Shown: piece by piece, positions 7,156 to 15,724 of the stretch
Numbering within the stretch: position 1 is the stretch's first letter
Layout of the letters: every line of letters starts with the position of its first letter
From: CAZGLK01 sp964526375
Lineage (GTDB): Bacteria > Patescibacteriota > Minisyncoccia > JACQLN01
Assembly: GCA_964526375.1 (NCBI GenBank)
Contig: CAZGLK010000001.1
Span: 13,982 to 77,981 of the forward strand
Direction: 5' to 3'
DNA length: 64,000 nt
Notes under the pieces: model-generated
The model's input: only the letters and a program-made list of their open reading frames with translations
What the model was told of the DNA's origin: nothing
The model's database searches: none
Made by a program: the position numbers and the translations under genes

Positions 7156-7344
7156 GGGTGCGATTCAAGAAGTGCGAATAGTGATTTTAGTGGAGTGTCT
7201 TAAGTCGGGTCGGTCTCTTTAGGAGGAAGACTTGACCTCCGATTGAATGCGATTATTAAAATTAGCAACTAACTTTGCGGGTTGATAGCAACCAAGGGAT
7301 CGCAAGATACCTGGGCTGCCTTCAGCCAAAAACGAGAAAAACAA

Positions 7345-10300
7345 ATGAGTTATCTAAATAGCAAAACCCGCGAGTTGGGCAAAAAGGTTATCTCCGTCGG
7401 TTTGGCGGTAACAACCTTTGCCTGGCTGGTGGGTGTTCCTTCTGCGGGCGCGCAAACAAGCGCCGATCAGATCGCGGCGTTGCTGGCGCAGATTCAAGCT
7501 CTGCAGGCGCAGTTGGTGGCTTTGCAGGCGCAAAGCGGCGGCAGTGCCGGTGCGGCGGCTTGTACTTTCACCCGAAGCTTAACAATGGGCTCGCGGGGTG
7601 ATGATGTAAAGTGTCTGCAGGAATATCTAACTGATACGGGTCACTTTACCTACTCCGGCGGCGCTACCGGATACTTTGGTTCCATAACCAAAGCGGCCGT
7701 GGCGGCTTGGCAGGCCGACAATGATATCAGCCCGGCGCGAGGTTACTTTGGCCCTATTTCAAGGGCAAAGTATAGTGAGATGGCAGTGGTGGCGCCAACT
7801 ACTCCCACAACTCCGACAACGCCAACCACGCCCGGGACAACTCCGACAACCCCGGCCGGCACCGGCTTGACGGTGGCTTTGGCTTCCGATACTGCCGCGG
7901 CTGGTTTGTTCGGCGAGAGCTTTGCTTCGCGGCCGTTTACCAAAATAAACTTTACGGCTTCGGCCGACGGCGACATTACGGTAAAATCGGTAACGGTGGA
8001 AAGAACCGGTCAGGCGGCTGATGCGGTCTTTAGTGGCCTTATTGTGCTGGATGAAACCGGCACCAGAATCGGAACTTCCAAAACACTAAATTCCAATCAC
8101 CAAGCCGTTTTGAACGAACCCTTTGTGGTTAAAGCCGGAACAACGCGAGGCATGACTTTGGCGGGAGATTCCGATAACAACCAAGACGCTTATGCCGGCC
8201 AGATTGCCACCTTGAGCTTGATAGCGGTGGATGCCGGTACGGCCACGGTCAACGGCACTTTGCCAATAACCGGTAACGGCATGACCATTAACTCAACTTT
8301 GGCGGTGGGTACTTTGACTTTGACCACCGGCGCTAGAGAGCCCGGTTCCAGCCCCACCAAAGAGGTCGGTTTGACCAACTATACCTTTGCCTCTATTAAG
8401 TTGTCGGCTGGTTCAGCGGAAGATATGACTGTTAAATCCATTCGCTGGAATCAGTCGGGTTCGGCGGCTACGGGCGACTTAGCTAATGCTAAAACATGTA
8501 TTGACGGCGGCGATTGCTACGATCATGTTGTTTCCAGCGACGGCAAGTACTACACGGCCAAATTCGGTGATGCCGGTTTGAAGCTGACTAAGGGCGAATT
8601 CAAAGATATCTACATTAAGGGAGATATTGTCAGCGGTTCCGGCCGCGGCGTGGACTTTGATTTGTACCGCTATGCCGACATCAAAGTTACCGGCAATGTT
8701 TACGGCTACGACATTTTGCCCACGGCCACCAACTCGGCTGACTCGGCCACGGACGATGATGGCACCTTCCAAGATGCTAACCCCAACTACGATGGGTATG
8801 AAGTTACGATTTCCAACGGCACCATCAATGTAACCAAGTCCAACAAGGTGGCGGCCCAGAATGTGGCGGTCAATCTTTCCAACCAGATTTTGGGTGGGTT
8901 TGATGTGGAAGTAAAGGGCGAGGAAATTTCGGTGGCGGCCATGAATTTTGATGTGTCCACAATAGATGCGGCTGGCACGGGAGGCGCCATTGATTCCAAC
9001 GACATTACCAGCATCACTTTGGTGGATGGCAATGGCAACACGGTGGCCGGTCCGGTGGATGGCGTGGCCGGCGGTAACAACGGTATTCAGTTTACCGACA
9101 CGGTTACCTTCCCCATCGGCACCAACACTTACACCATTAAGGGTAAAATGGGCACCGATTTCTTGAGCAACGACACGGTGGCGGCTTCCACCACGCCCAG
9201 TTCCGACTGGACCACGGTCAGAGGCAAGACCACGGGCAATTCCATTACGCCCAGCCCGACCAGTGCCGTTACCCTAAACACCATGACGGTTAAGGCGGCG
9301 GCGATGACGGTTACGGTTTCCCCCACGCCGACGGCTCAAAATATAGTGACTGGTTCCAAAGCATTCGTTTTTGCCAACTATGTTTTTGACGCTTCGGCTT
9401 CGGGCGAAGACATTAGATCAACCTTAATAAAGACCCGATTCACTGGCACCAGCAATACGGCTGATCAATTGCAGAGTTGCGGATTGTTTGACGGTACGAA
9501 CGCGCTGACCACCGGCGGCAATACCAACAGCCCGGCTAACACCGTGGCAACCGGCGATGACCTTACTTTCAATTTGGACAGCGGTTTGATTACGCCCAAG
9601 GGCTCGGTTAAGACCATTAGCTTAAAGTGCGATGTTAAAGGCAATGTGGATGCTGAAGCCACGGCTGGCACAACCACCTTTAGTTTGGGCATAACCAACG
9701 CGGCCGGCAGCATAACCTCAACCGGCCAGACATCGGGCCAATCGGTTACCGAGACCATTACCCAAGCCAACGGCCAGGCCATGACCCTGCAGAGCGGCGG
9801 ATCGCTTACTCTAGCTTTGGATGCTTCCAGCCCGGCTTTGAAGTGGGTGCAAGCGGGGGCAACCGACCAAATCTTGGCGGTATTCCGGCTTAATGCCAAC
9901 TATGAGGCCGTTAAGCTGGAACGGATGGGACTGCAGCTTTCTACTTCCACCAATGCCGCGCCGAATGCTATGGCTTCTAACACGCCGGCCGATATTCAGA
10001 AGGTGACTCTGTGGAATGGCGCTAAGAAGATAGGCGAGGTTCAGTTTAGTAGTTCTGATTTTGCTACTACCACCTTTTCTACTAGCTTTGGCGCTACCGA
10101 TGAGGATCTGACGGTGCCTAAGGACGGCCAAATGCTGTTAACGGTTAAAGGTGACATCGGAAGCATCGGCACTGTGACTCAAGCTTTCCCCGGACACTTG
10201 GCAGTGGTTAACTATGATTCCGGTTCAGCGGATGATGAAGCCAACCGCGGGGTGAAAGGCACTGGAGCGTCTTCGGGTACGGCTTTGTATGCGGCAGGAT

Positions 10301-11166
10301 CGGATACGGCATCCAACGGCGCCAGAATTAGCAAGGCAATTCCTACGGTGGAAAGAGTGGCGTTTACGAGCGCTAAGTTTGCCAACTTGAATGACCAGAA
10401 CCTGTATCGCTTTAAGGTTTCCGCTCCGGCTGGGACAAACGGCATTAGCTTGTACAAGTTTACCTTTAATGTGGCTACTTCAGTCAGCGGTTACTTGCAG
10501 GAGCTGCCGGGTGATGGCGATATACCCCCGGAACTGTCCGGCTTTAGAGTGACCAACTTTAGGGTATACTGCTACGATGATGCCGCCTTTTCCAACGCGT
10601 CTTGTCCGAATGTCGGCGCTACCGGTGGGTTGTTGAACGGAAGCGGAGTTTCGGATGAATCCACGGTTATGTCCAGCTCTACCGCTGGCTTAACGGCTCC
10701 GGCTAATGATGTAGACATCAACATAACCTTTAATCCAACCAATCCTTCCAGCGCCACGACAGAGGGAGTTAAGATTGACGCGGGAACAAGCAAGTACTTT
10801 GTCTTGAAAGCCGATGTTACGGGTGCAAGCTCCACGCCTTCCATCTCTACCAAGATGCTGGGTGACGCTTCATTCGCTTCTATTGTGAATGCGGTGGGCA
10901 GCTTTAGCGATGCCGGTGCTATTCCCGATGGCGTTGACACTGATTTGACCATGGCCGGGGATGATTGGACCAATGGTTTCTACATCTTTGCCACCACGGC
11001 GAGCGATGTGGATCTGTGGGATGACGATGACTTCATCTGGTCCGGTAATTCTACCAACACCGCCGCGACGGATGTGAATGCCTATGACTGGTTTAACGGA
11101 TTCTTGGTGCCGGGGCTGTCTAACACCGATGTCTCTCAAACCGAGATTTTGACCTTGAGCCAGTAG
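7345..11166 (+). CDS. Large secreted peptidoglycan-binding surface protein (possible S-layer protein)
   Basis: A 1273-aa exported protein. I chose the ATG at 7345 because it starts a normal signal peptide: charged LNSKTRELGKK, a hydrophobic core and a likely cleavage after PSAGA near residue 36. An in-frame TTG at 7282 would put 21 polar residues in front. After a Gln/Ala-rich coiled segment comes a peptidoglycan-binding-like domain at about 70-145 (LTMGSRGDDVKCLQEYL, GYFGSITKAAVAAWQ). A Pro-Thr linker follows near 150-170, then about 1100 residues of Thr/Ser/Gly/Asp-rich beta sequence. The length, composition, tandem promoters, long leader and strong terminator suit an abundant cell-surface layer protein anchored to the wall; that role is inferred. 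It could be the acceptor of the glycans made downstream. Confidence 0.75.
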   Translation: MSYLNSKTRELGKKVISVGLAVTTFAWLVGVPSAGAQTSADQIAALLAQIQALQAQLVALQAQSGGSAGAAACTFTRSLTMGSRGDDVKCLQEYLTDTGHFTYSGGATGYFGSITKAAVAAWQADNDISPARGYFGPISRAKYSEMAVVAPTTPTTPTTPTTPGTTPTTPAGTGLTVALASDTAAAGLFGESFASRPFTKINFTASADGDITVKSVTVERTGQAADAVFSGLIVLDETGTRIGTSKTLNSNHQAVLNEPFVVKAGTTRGMTLAGDSDNNQDAYAGQIATLSLIAVDAGTATVNGTLPITGNGMTINSTLAVGTLTLTTGAREPGSSPTKEVGLTNYTFASIKLSAGSAEDMTVKSIRWNQSGSAATGDLANAKTCIDGGDCYDHVVSSDGKYYTAKFGDAGLKLTKGEFKDIYIKGDIVSGSGRGVDFDLYRYADIKVTGNVYGYDILPTATNSADSATDDDGTFQDANPNYDGYEVTISNGTINVTKSNKVAAQNVAVNLSNQILGGFDVEVKGEEISVAAMNFDVSTIDAAGTGGAIDSNDITSITLVDGNGNTVAGPVDGVAGGNNGIQFTDTVTFPIGTNTYTIKGKMGTDFLSNDTVAASTTPSSDWTTVRGKTTGNSITPSPTSAVTLNTMTVKAAAMTVTVSPTPTAQNIVTGSKAFVFANYVFDASASGEDIRSTLIKTRFTGTSNTADQLQSCGLFDGTNALTTGGNTNSPANTVATGDDLTFNLDSGLITPKGSVKTISLKCDVKGNVDAEATAGTTTFSLGITNAAGSITSTGQTSGQSVTETITQANGQAMTLQSGGSLTLALDASSPALKWVQAGATDQILAVFRLNANYEAVKLERMGLQLSTSTNAAPNAMASNTPADIQKVTLWNGAKKIGEVQFSSSDFATTTFSTSFGATDEDLTVPKDGQMLLTVKGDIGSIGTVTQAFPGHLAVVNYDSGSADDEANRGVKGTGASSGTALYAAGSDTASNGARISKAIPTVERVAFTSAKFANLNDQNLYRFKVSAPAGTNGISLYKFTFNVATSVSGYLQELPGDGDIPPELSGFRVTNFRVYCYDDAAFSNASCPNVGATGGLLNGSGVSDESTVMSSSTAGLTAPANDVDINITFNPTNPSSATTEGVKIDAGTSKYFVLKADVTGASSTPSISTKMLGDASFASIVNAVGSFSDAGAIPDGVDTDLTMAGDDWTNGFYIFATTASDVDLWDDDDFIWSGNSTNTAATDVNAYDWFNGFLVPGLSNTDVSQTEILTLSQ

Positions 11167-11183
11167 TAATTAGCCACCTTGTG

Positions 11184-11252
11184 CCCCGACTCAAGTCGGG
11201 GGGCTAGAACACCCCCTCACTCGATTTATCGAGTGAGGGGGTTGTTTTTTTG
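11184..11252 (+). terminator. Double hairpin terminator of the surface-protein gene
   Basis: A first stem CCCCGACT/AGTCGGGG (11184-11201) is followed by a perfect 14-bp stem, ACCCCCTCACTCGA / TCGAGTGAGGGGGT (11211-11242), with loop TTTA and a tail TGTTTTTTT. The second hairpin is a textbook intrinsic terminator. Confidence 0.93.
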
Positions 11253-11301
11253 TGTGGATCCTGTTAGATTTAAGTCCTATCTGTAGTGAGCTTGTCGAAC
11301 T

Positions 11302-12108
11302 ATGTTCAAACTAAACAAAAAATTGTTGGTTGGCGTCGGTGTTGTTCTTGTTTTGGCATTGATAATTATAGCCGATCGTTTGCTGAAAAAACCGGCTCTG
11401 CCTCCTGACAATACGCCCACGGCATTGGAGCACAATAGCCAAGACATTGCTGGCAATGTGCCGAGAGAGTCAGTCCAAAAACCTTCCGGCAAATCTGGGC
11501 AGTTGAGCCAGATACCGCCTTACTCGGGCCGGCCTTTGAGCGAGGTACGTTTTGGGCAAGGTTTTTCCGCGCCCCAGGAAAGGATAAGCCAGCAGCGCCG
11601 CGATCTGGCTTTGTTGGCCGCGGTTTTAACTGCCCAGCCGTTGGGGGCGGAAGGGGTTAATGATTGGATTGCTTTGGGATCAATTAAAAAATTTTTTAAC
11701 GATTACGAAGGCGCCAAAGACGCCTGGGAGTATGCCGGTGTTTTATACCCCGGAAACGCCCTTTCTTTTGCCAATTTGGGACACCTTTATGGGTTTTATT
11801 TGGGTGATGCAGCCAAGGCAGAGAATAGTTTTAGACGCGCCATTGACAGCGATCCCTACCAGCCCAGCTATTATATTGGGCTGGCTGATTTGTACAGGCA
11901 CGCCTATGCTTCCAAAAAATCGGAAGCCCCCAAGGTTTTGCTGGAAGGAATGAGTGTGATTGGAGACGCAAATTTAGTGCTGAGTTTGGCTACTTTTTAT
12001 CGGGATGAGGGAGACAAGACCAATGCCGTAAAGTACTACGAGGAAGTTCTAAAAATCGCGCCGGATCAGGCGGGGGTGAGGGAAGAGATTGACAGATTAA
12101 GTAATTAA
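11302..12108 (+). CDS. Membrane-anchored TPR protein
   Basis: A 268-aa protein with one N-terminal membrane span (about residues 6-26, LLVGVGVVLVLALIIIA) preceded by KLNKK, so the body should lie outside the cytoplasm. After a Pro-rich stretch and a linker, residues from about 120 show tetratricopeptide-like repeats: WIALGSIKKFFNDYEGAKDAWEYA, then NLGHLYGFYLGDAAKAENSFRRAI, YIGLADLYRHAY and LATFYRDEGDKTNAVKYYEEVL. TPRs serve as protein-protein scaffolds. It lies after the terminator of the surface-protein gene and before the glycosyltransferase operon, so a role in envelope assembly is possible but not shown. Confidence 0.75.
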   Translation: MFKLNKKLLVGVGVVLVLALIIIADRLLKKPALPPDNTPTALEHNSQDIAGNVPRESVQKPSGKSGQLSQIPPYSGRPLSEVRFGQGFSAPQERISQQRRDLALLAAVLTAQPLGAEGVNDWIALGSIKKFFNDYEGAKDAWEYAGVLYPGNALSFANLGHLYGFYLGDAAKAENSFRRAIDSDPYQPSYYIGLADLYRHAYASKKSEAPKVLLEGMSVIGDANLVLSLATFYRDEGDKTNAVKYYEEVLKIAPDQAGVREEIDRLSN

Positions 12109-12140
12109 GTAACTGGTAATTACGTAATTACTTAGTTACT
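12108..12140. repeat. Palindrome of the taattac repeat family
   Basis: AGTAACT, GGTAATTAC, GTAATTAC and TTAGTTACT form a near-perfect 33-base palindrome just after the TPR gene stop. The same words (attaccaatt, actaatt) recur as in-frame inserts inside the next two genes. Confidence 0.6.
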
Positions 12141-12215
12141 AAATTACTGCATTTCCCTTGTTATTTTTACCTGCGGTTTTGGGTTATAGTGTTAGTGAAT
12201 TAGGAATAAGGAATT

Positions 12216-14570
12216 ATGAATGATCCAAGGCCGCGGATTTTGATTTTTTCTCTGGCCTATTTCCCTTTAGTGGGTGGCGCCGAAATTGCCGTAAAAGAAA
12301 TCGCCGATCGCCTCGGTGATGTTTTTGATTTTGACCTGATAACTCTGGGATTTGGCAAAGACTGGCCCAAAGAAGAAAAAATAGGCCAGACGAGGGTTTT
12401 TCGGGTAAAAAAGGGCTTTATACTGCCCAAGCTGACCTTCGCCCTTAAGGGGGCAATTTTGGCCCACAAACTGCATTCCCGCAGCCAATATCAGCTAATC
12501 TGGCCGATTATGGCCGCCTATGCCGGCTTGGCCGGTTTGCTGTTTAAGTTTCTGCACCCCAAAATACCCCTGCTTTTGACTTTGCAGGAAGGCGACTCGG
12601 AATCACATATTTTAAAACGAGTGGGCGTATTTTACCCTCTATGGCGGCTGATTTTTAAGAAAGCTGATTACATACAAGCCATCAGCAATTACTTGGCTGG
12701 TTTTGCCCGTAGGCATGGAGCGAGGTGTCCGGTAGAGATAGTTCCTAATGGTGTGAATCTTAAAAATTTCCAATTTCCAATTTCCAATTTCCAATTAAAT
12801 TCCAAATTCCAAACAAGCTCCAAGTTCCAAGCTCCAAGCTCCAAGACGATAATCACTACCTCTCGGTTGGTTTATAAGAATGGAATTGATATTTTGATTA
12901 GGGCCGCGGCAGATCTAAAGTTCCAAGCTCCAAGCTCCAAGTTCCAAGTTCTCATTGTCGGCGATGGCCCCGATCGTTCCAAGTTAGAGAAACTTGCCGC
13001 CGATCTTGCTGTTTCCGATAGGATTAAATTCGTTGGCCATATTGATCCCGACCTAATTCCCGGCTATCTTGCCCAAGCCGATATTTTTGTCCGTCCATCC
13101 CGCTCCGAGGGTTTGGGTAATTCGTTTTTAGAGGCCATGGCGGCCGGTCTTCCGATTGTTGGTACAGCTGTAGGCGGGATCACCGATTTTTTAAAAGATG
13201 GCGAGACTGGTTTGGTGTGCCAAGTTGACGATTCTAACGATTTGGCCGAAAAAATTGTTAAAGTTTTGAGTGATGCCGAGCTGTCTCATAAATTGGCCGA
13301 GAATGGTAGGAGGTTGGTTGAAACTGGCTATTCTTGGGATAAAATTGCGTCAAAAATGAAAGCAATCCTGAACTCCCTATACCCTAAACCCTATACCCTA
13401 TACCCTATACCCTATACCCCAAACCCTCGAATCTTGTTGGCCACCGGCATTTATCCCCCCGAAATCGGCGGGCCGGCCACTTATGCCGTTTTGCTGGAAA
13501 AGGAATTGCCCAAGCGAGGTATCGGCGTATCCGTGCTGCCATTTAGAGCCGTAAGAAATTGGCCAAAGGGTTTGCGCCACCTTCTTTATTTTATAAAGGC
13601 CACGCGTCTTTGCCGCGGGCACGATTTGATTTTGGCGCAAGACACCATCAGCGTCGGCTTGCCTTCCTTGCTGGCGGCTAAACTATTAAGAAAAAGATTC
13701 TTGATCCGCGTGCCCGGGGATTATGTTTGGGAACAATCCGTTCAGCGCTTTGGCGTTAAAGATTCCATAGATGATTTTCAGCACCCGAATAGCGCGCCTT
13801 CGCCTGGCGGCTTCGGCAACACGAAAGCGCCCACCCGAATAAAAAGATATCCCTGGCGAGTAGAATTTTTAAGATCGGTTCAGAAATTTGTCGTTAACCA
13901 CGCCGACACGGTTATTACCCCAAGTATTTATTTCAGGGATTTGGTCCGCAGTTGGGTCAAGGACAAAAACAAAGTAATAACTATTTATAACGGTATTGAT
14001 TTATCAATTTATGAACCAACCCTAAACCCTAAACCCTATACCCTAAAAACTATTGTTTCCGCTGGTCGGTTGGTGCCGTGGAAGGGCTTTGATATGGTTA
14101 TAGAGATGATGCGGGATTTGCCGGAGTGGAGGTTGGTTATAATCGGCGATGGTCCGGAGCGGGAAAATCTCCAATTACTAATTACTAATTACCAATTACA
14201 AAACCGCGTTACGCTTACCGGCGCAATTCCAAGAGAAAAAGTGTTGGAATATTTGATGCAAGCTAAGATATTTGTTCTGAATACCTCCTTTGAAAGTTTT
14301 TCGTTTCAGATTGTGGAAGCCATGAGTTTGGGTCTGCCGGTTATTGCTTCTAATATAGGCAATCTTGCGGAGATTATAGAAAACGGCGTCGACGGAATGT
14401 TGGTGGAGCCGAATAACAAAGAGCAGTTTTTGGCCGCCGTGGCGAGACTGGAGCGAGACGAAGGTTTTAGGAAAAGCATTTCCGAACAGGCCCGGGTAAA
14501 AGCCCAAAACTTTTCTTTAGAAAGGACCCTGGCCGCCCTAGAGAATTTATTAAGAAACTTACTGCCATGA
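12216..14570 (+). CDS. Tandem fusion of two GT4 glycosyltransferases
   Basis: A 784-aa cytoplasmic or membrane-associated protein made of two complete GT-B glycosyltransferases of the GT4 type. Domain 1 covers about residues 1-385 (LAYFPLVGGAEIAVKEIADRL, ... RPSRSEGLGNSFLEAMAAGLPIVGT). Domain 2 covers about 405-784 (GIYPPEIGGPATYAVLLEKEL, ... NTSFESFSFQIVEAMSLGLPVIAS). Each keeps the E-x7-E donor-binding motif. The link between them (about 386-405) is encoded by ccctata repeats and reads YPKPYTLYPIPYTPNP. More repeat-encoded peptides interrupt each domain near 184-210, 234-246, 600-610 and 651-663, all in frame. It heads a run of overlapping plus-strand genes and shares ATGA with the next. 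It probably adds two successive sugars to a surface glycan; donors and acceptors are unknown. Confidence 0.85.
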   Translation: MNDPRPRILIFSLAYFPLVGGAEIAVKEIADRLGDVFDFDLITLGFGKDWPKEEKIGQTRVFRVKKGFILPKLTFALKGAILAHKLHSRSQYQLIWPIMAAYAGLAGLLFKFLHPKIPLLLTLQEGDSESHILKRVGVFYPLWRLIFKKADYIQAISNYLAGFARRHGARCPVEIVPNGVNLKNFQFPISNFQLNSKFQTSSKFQAPSSKTIITTSRLVYKNGIDILIRAAADLKFQAPSSKFQVLIVGDGPDRSKLEKLAADLAVSDRIKFVGHIDPDLIPGYLAQADIFVRPSRSEGLGNSFLEAMAAGLPIVGTAVGGITDFLKDGETGLVCQVDDSNDLAEKIVKVLSDAELSHKLAENGRRLVETGYSWDKIASKMKAILNSLYPKPYTLYPIPYTPNPRILLATGIYPPEIGGPATYAVLLEKELPKRGIGVSVLPFRAVRNWPKGLRHLLYFIKATRLCRGHDLILAQDTISVGLPSLLAAKLLRKRFLIRVPGDYVWEQSVQRFGVKDSIDDFQHPNSAPSPGGFGNTKAPTRIKRYPWRVEFLRSVQKFVVNHADTVITPSIYFRDLVRSWVKDKNKVITIYNGIDLSIYEPTLNPKPYTLKTIVSAGRLVPWKGFDMVIEMMRDLPEWRLVIIGDGPERENLQLLITNYQLQNRVTLTGAIPREKVLEYLMQAKIFVLNTSFESFSFQIVEAMSLGLPVIASNIGNLAEIIENGVDGMLVEPNNKEQFLAAVARLERDEGFRKSISEQARVKAQNFSLERTLAALENLLRNLLP
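12768..12948 (+). repeat. In-frame ttccaat / ttccaagctc repeats inside GT4 domain 1
   Basis: A first block at 12768-12845 has about ten copies of ttccaatt or ctccaag units. A second block at 12921-12948 repeats ttccaagctc. Both are multiples of three overall, keeping the frame, and encode NFQFPISNFQ- and SKFQAPSSK-like peptides. They lie where the second Rossmann half of the GT domain begins and before IVGDGP. Confidence 0.8.
13375..13427 (+). repeat. ccctata repeat forming the linker between two GT4 domains
   Basis: About eight units of ccctata/ccctaaa lie exactly between the end of GT4 domain 1 and the start of domain 2. The same unit appears at 14020-14047 and at 15079-15114 in the next gene. 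Confidence 0.8.
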
Positions 14571-15724
14571 TCATTTTAATGCTTTCTACCGATGAAAATA
14601 TCTTAAAAGAGGGTTCGGAATCCCAAAAACGGATGATTGATTACGGAGGTTTGGTGGAAGAATTGCATATCATCGTTTTTACAAAACGAAATTACCAATT
14701 ACCAATTACCAATTACCAACAAAATTCCAAATTCCAAATTTCAAAAAATGTTCGGATATACTCTACAAACACTTGGTTCAGACCGTTATATTTTTTCGAT
14801 GCTTATCGGATTGGTCGAAGAGTTATTGAAAATTGTAAATTGAAAATTGAAAATTGGGTCGTGACGACCCAAGATCCTTTTGAAACTGGCCTGGTCGGTT
14901 GTTGGCTCAAGAAAAAATACAAATTGCCCCTGCAGATTCAAGTCCACGCCGATTTTTTAAGCCCGCATTTTTGGCGAGAATCATTGAAGAATAAAATCCG
15001 TGTTTTGGTGGCTCAACGGTTAGTAAAGAAAGCAGACGGTATCAGAGTAGTTTCTGAGCGAATTAAAAATTTGTTATTATCCCTATACCCTAAACCCTAT
15101 ACCCTAAACCCTATTTCCGTCCTGCCGATTTTTGTGGATGTAGAAAAAATCAAAAACTCTCCAGTCAGAATTGATCTGCACCAAAAATATCCCGGCCGGT
15201 TCATAATTCTAATGGCTTCCCGCCTGACGCGGGAAAAAAACATCCCCATGGCTCTGGAAGCCATACGCGGATTAACGCGGAATAATACGCGGATTAACGC
15301 GGAAAAGATTTTATTACTTATTGTCGGTGATGGTACAGAGCTTGAAAAGCTCAAACTACTCACTACTCACTACTCACTACAAACCGATGTCGTTTTTGAG
15401 CCCTGGACGGATGATTTGCCGTCGTATTACAAAACCGCCGATCTGTTTCTTTTAACTTCCAACTACGAAGGCTATGGTCGGACTGTTGTGGAAGCCGCAG
15501 CCGCCGGTTTGCCGGTTTTGATGACCGATGTCGGCGTGGCCATCGGCTCGGTTGTGCCTGTGGGCGACAGGGAAGTGTTGGCGGGTCATTTGGAATTGCT
15601 TGTCGGAAATCGGCTGGAGCGGGAGGGAATTCTGGAGGGCCAAAGGAGAAATTTAGAATTTTATCGTTCAAAAGAGGATTACCTAAAACAGCTTAAACAA
15701 TCATGGCTAAACTGCTTTTCATAA
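14567..15724 (+). CDS. GT4 family glycosyltransferase carrying repeat-encoded inserts
   Basis: A 385-aa GT-B glycosyltransferase that starts in an ATGA overlap with the preceding gene. The C-terminal half is typical: IILMASRLTREKNIPMALEA, LLIVGDGTELEKL, and the donor site LTSNYEGYGRTVVEAAAAGLPVLMT. The N-terminal acceptor half is less conserved. Four or five blocks of simple repeats are translated inside it: NYQLPITNYQ (near residue 45), IENCKLKIENW, LYPKPYTLNPISV (near 175), TRNNTRINAE (near 236) and LLTTHYSLQT (near 266). They sit at or near loops of the fold. It also overlaps the next gene by 22 bases. Substrates are unknown; it is one of a run of transferases for one surface polymer. Confidence 0.85.
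   Translation: MIILMLSTDENILKEGSESQKRMIDYGGLVEELHIIVFTKRNYQLPITNYQQNSKFQISKNVRIYSTNTWFRPLYFFDAYRIGRRVIENCKLKIENWVVTTQDPFETGLVGCWLKKKYKLPLQIQVHADFLSPHFWRESLKNKIRVLVAQRLVKKADGIRVVSERIKNLLLSLYPKPYTLNPISVLPIFVDVEKIKNSPVRIDLHQKYPGRFIILMASRLTREKNIPMALEAIRGLTRNNTRINAEKILLLIVGDGTELEKLKLLTTHYSLQTDVVFEPWTDDLPSYYKTADLFLLTSNYEGYGRTVVEAAAAGLPVLMTDVGVAIGSVVPVGDREVLAGHLELLVGNRLEREGILEGQRRNLEFYRSKEDYLKQLKQSWLNCFS
14691..15381 (+). repeat. Set of in-frame simple-repeat blocks inside the second GT4 gene
   Basis: Blocks are at 14691-14746 (attaccaatt then attccaa units), about 14825-14855 (attgaaa units), 15079-15114 (ccctata/ccctaaa), 15268-15303 (acgcggatta) and 15355-15381 (ctactca). All stay in frame. The coordinates span the whole set; normal coding sequence lies between the blocks. 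Confidence 0.75.

Larger units (their letters stand above)
6628..7344 (+). other. Long leader region of the surface-protein gene
   Basis: No gene is supported in these 717 bases. The region holds two promoter candidates (6700-6708 and 6771-6799), a 19-base palindrome shared with another spacer (6951-6969) and a run of near-repeats of tcttggatc (7111-7155). There is also an AGGAGG near 7220 that can pair with a CCTCC a few bases on. A transcript from either promoter would have a 5' leader of about 540-630 bases. I could not match it to a known riboswitch or small RNA. Confidence 0.5.

Noticed and set aside
7282..7344. TTG start for the surface protein
   Set aside because: It would add 21 polar residues before a normal signal peptide; the ATG at 7345 is better.
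13375..13427. ccctaaa/ccctata repeats as telomere-like sequence
   Set aside because: Although they look like eukaryotic telomere units, they are short, internal and translated in frame within a glycosyltransferase gene.
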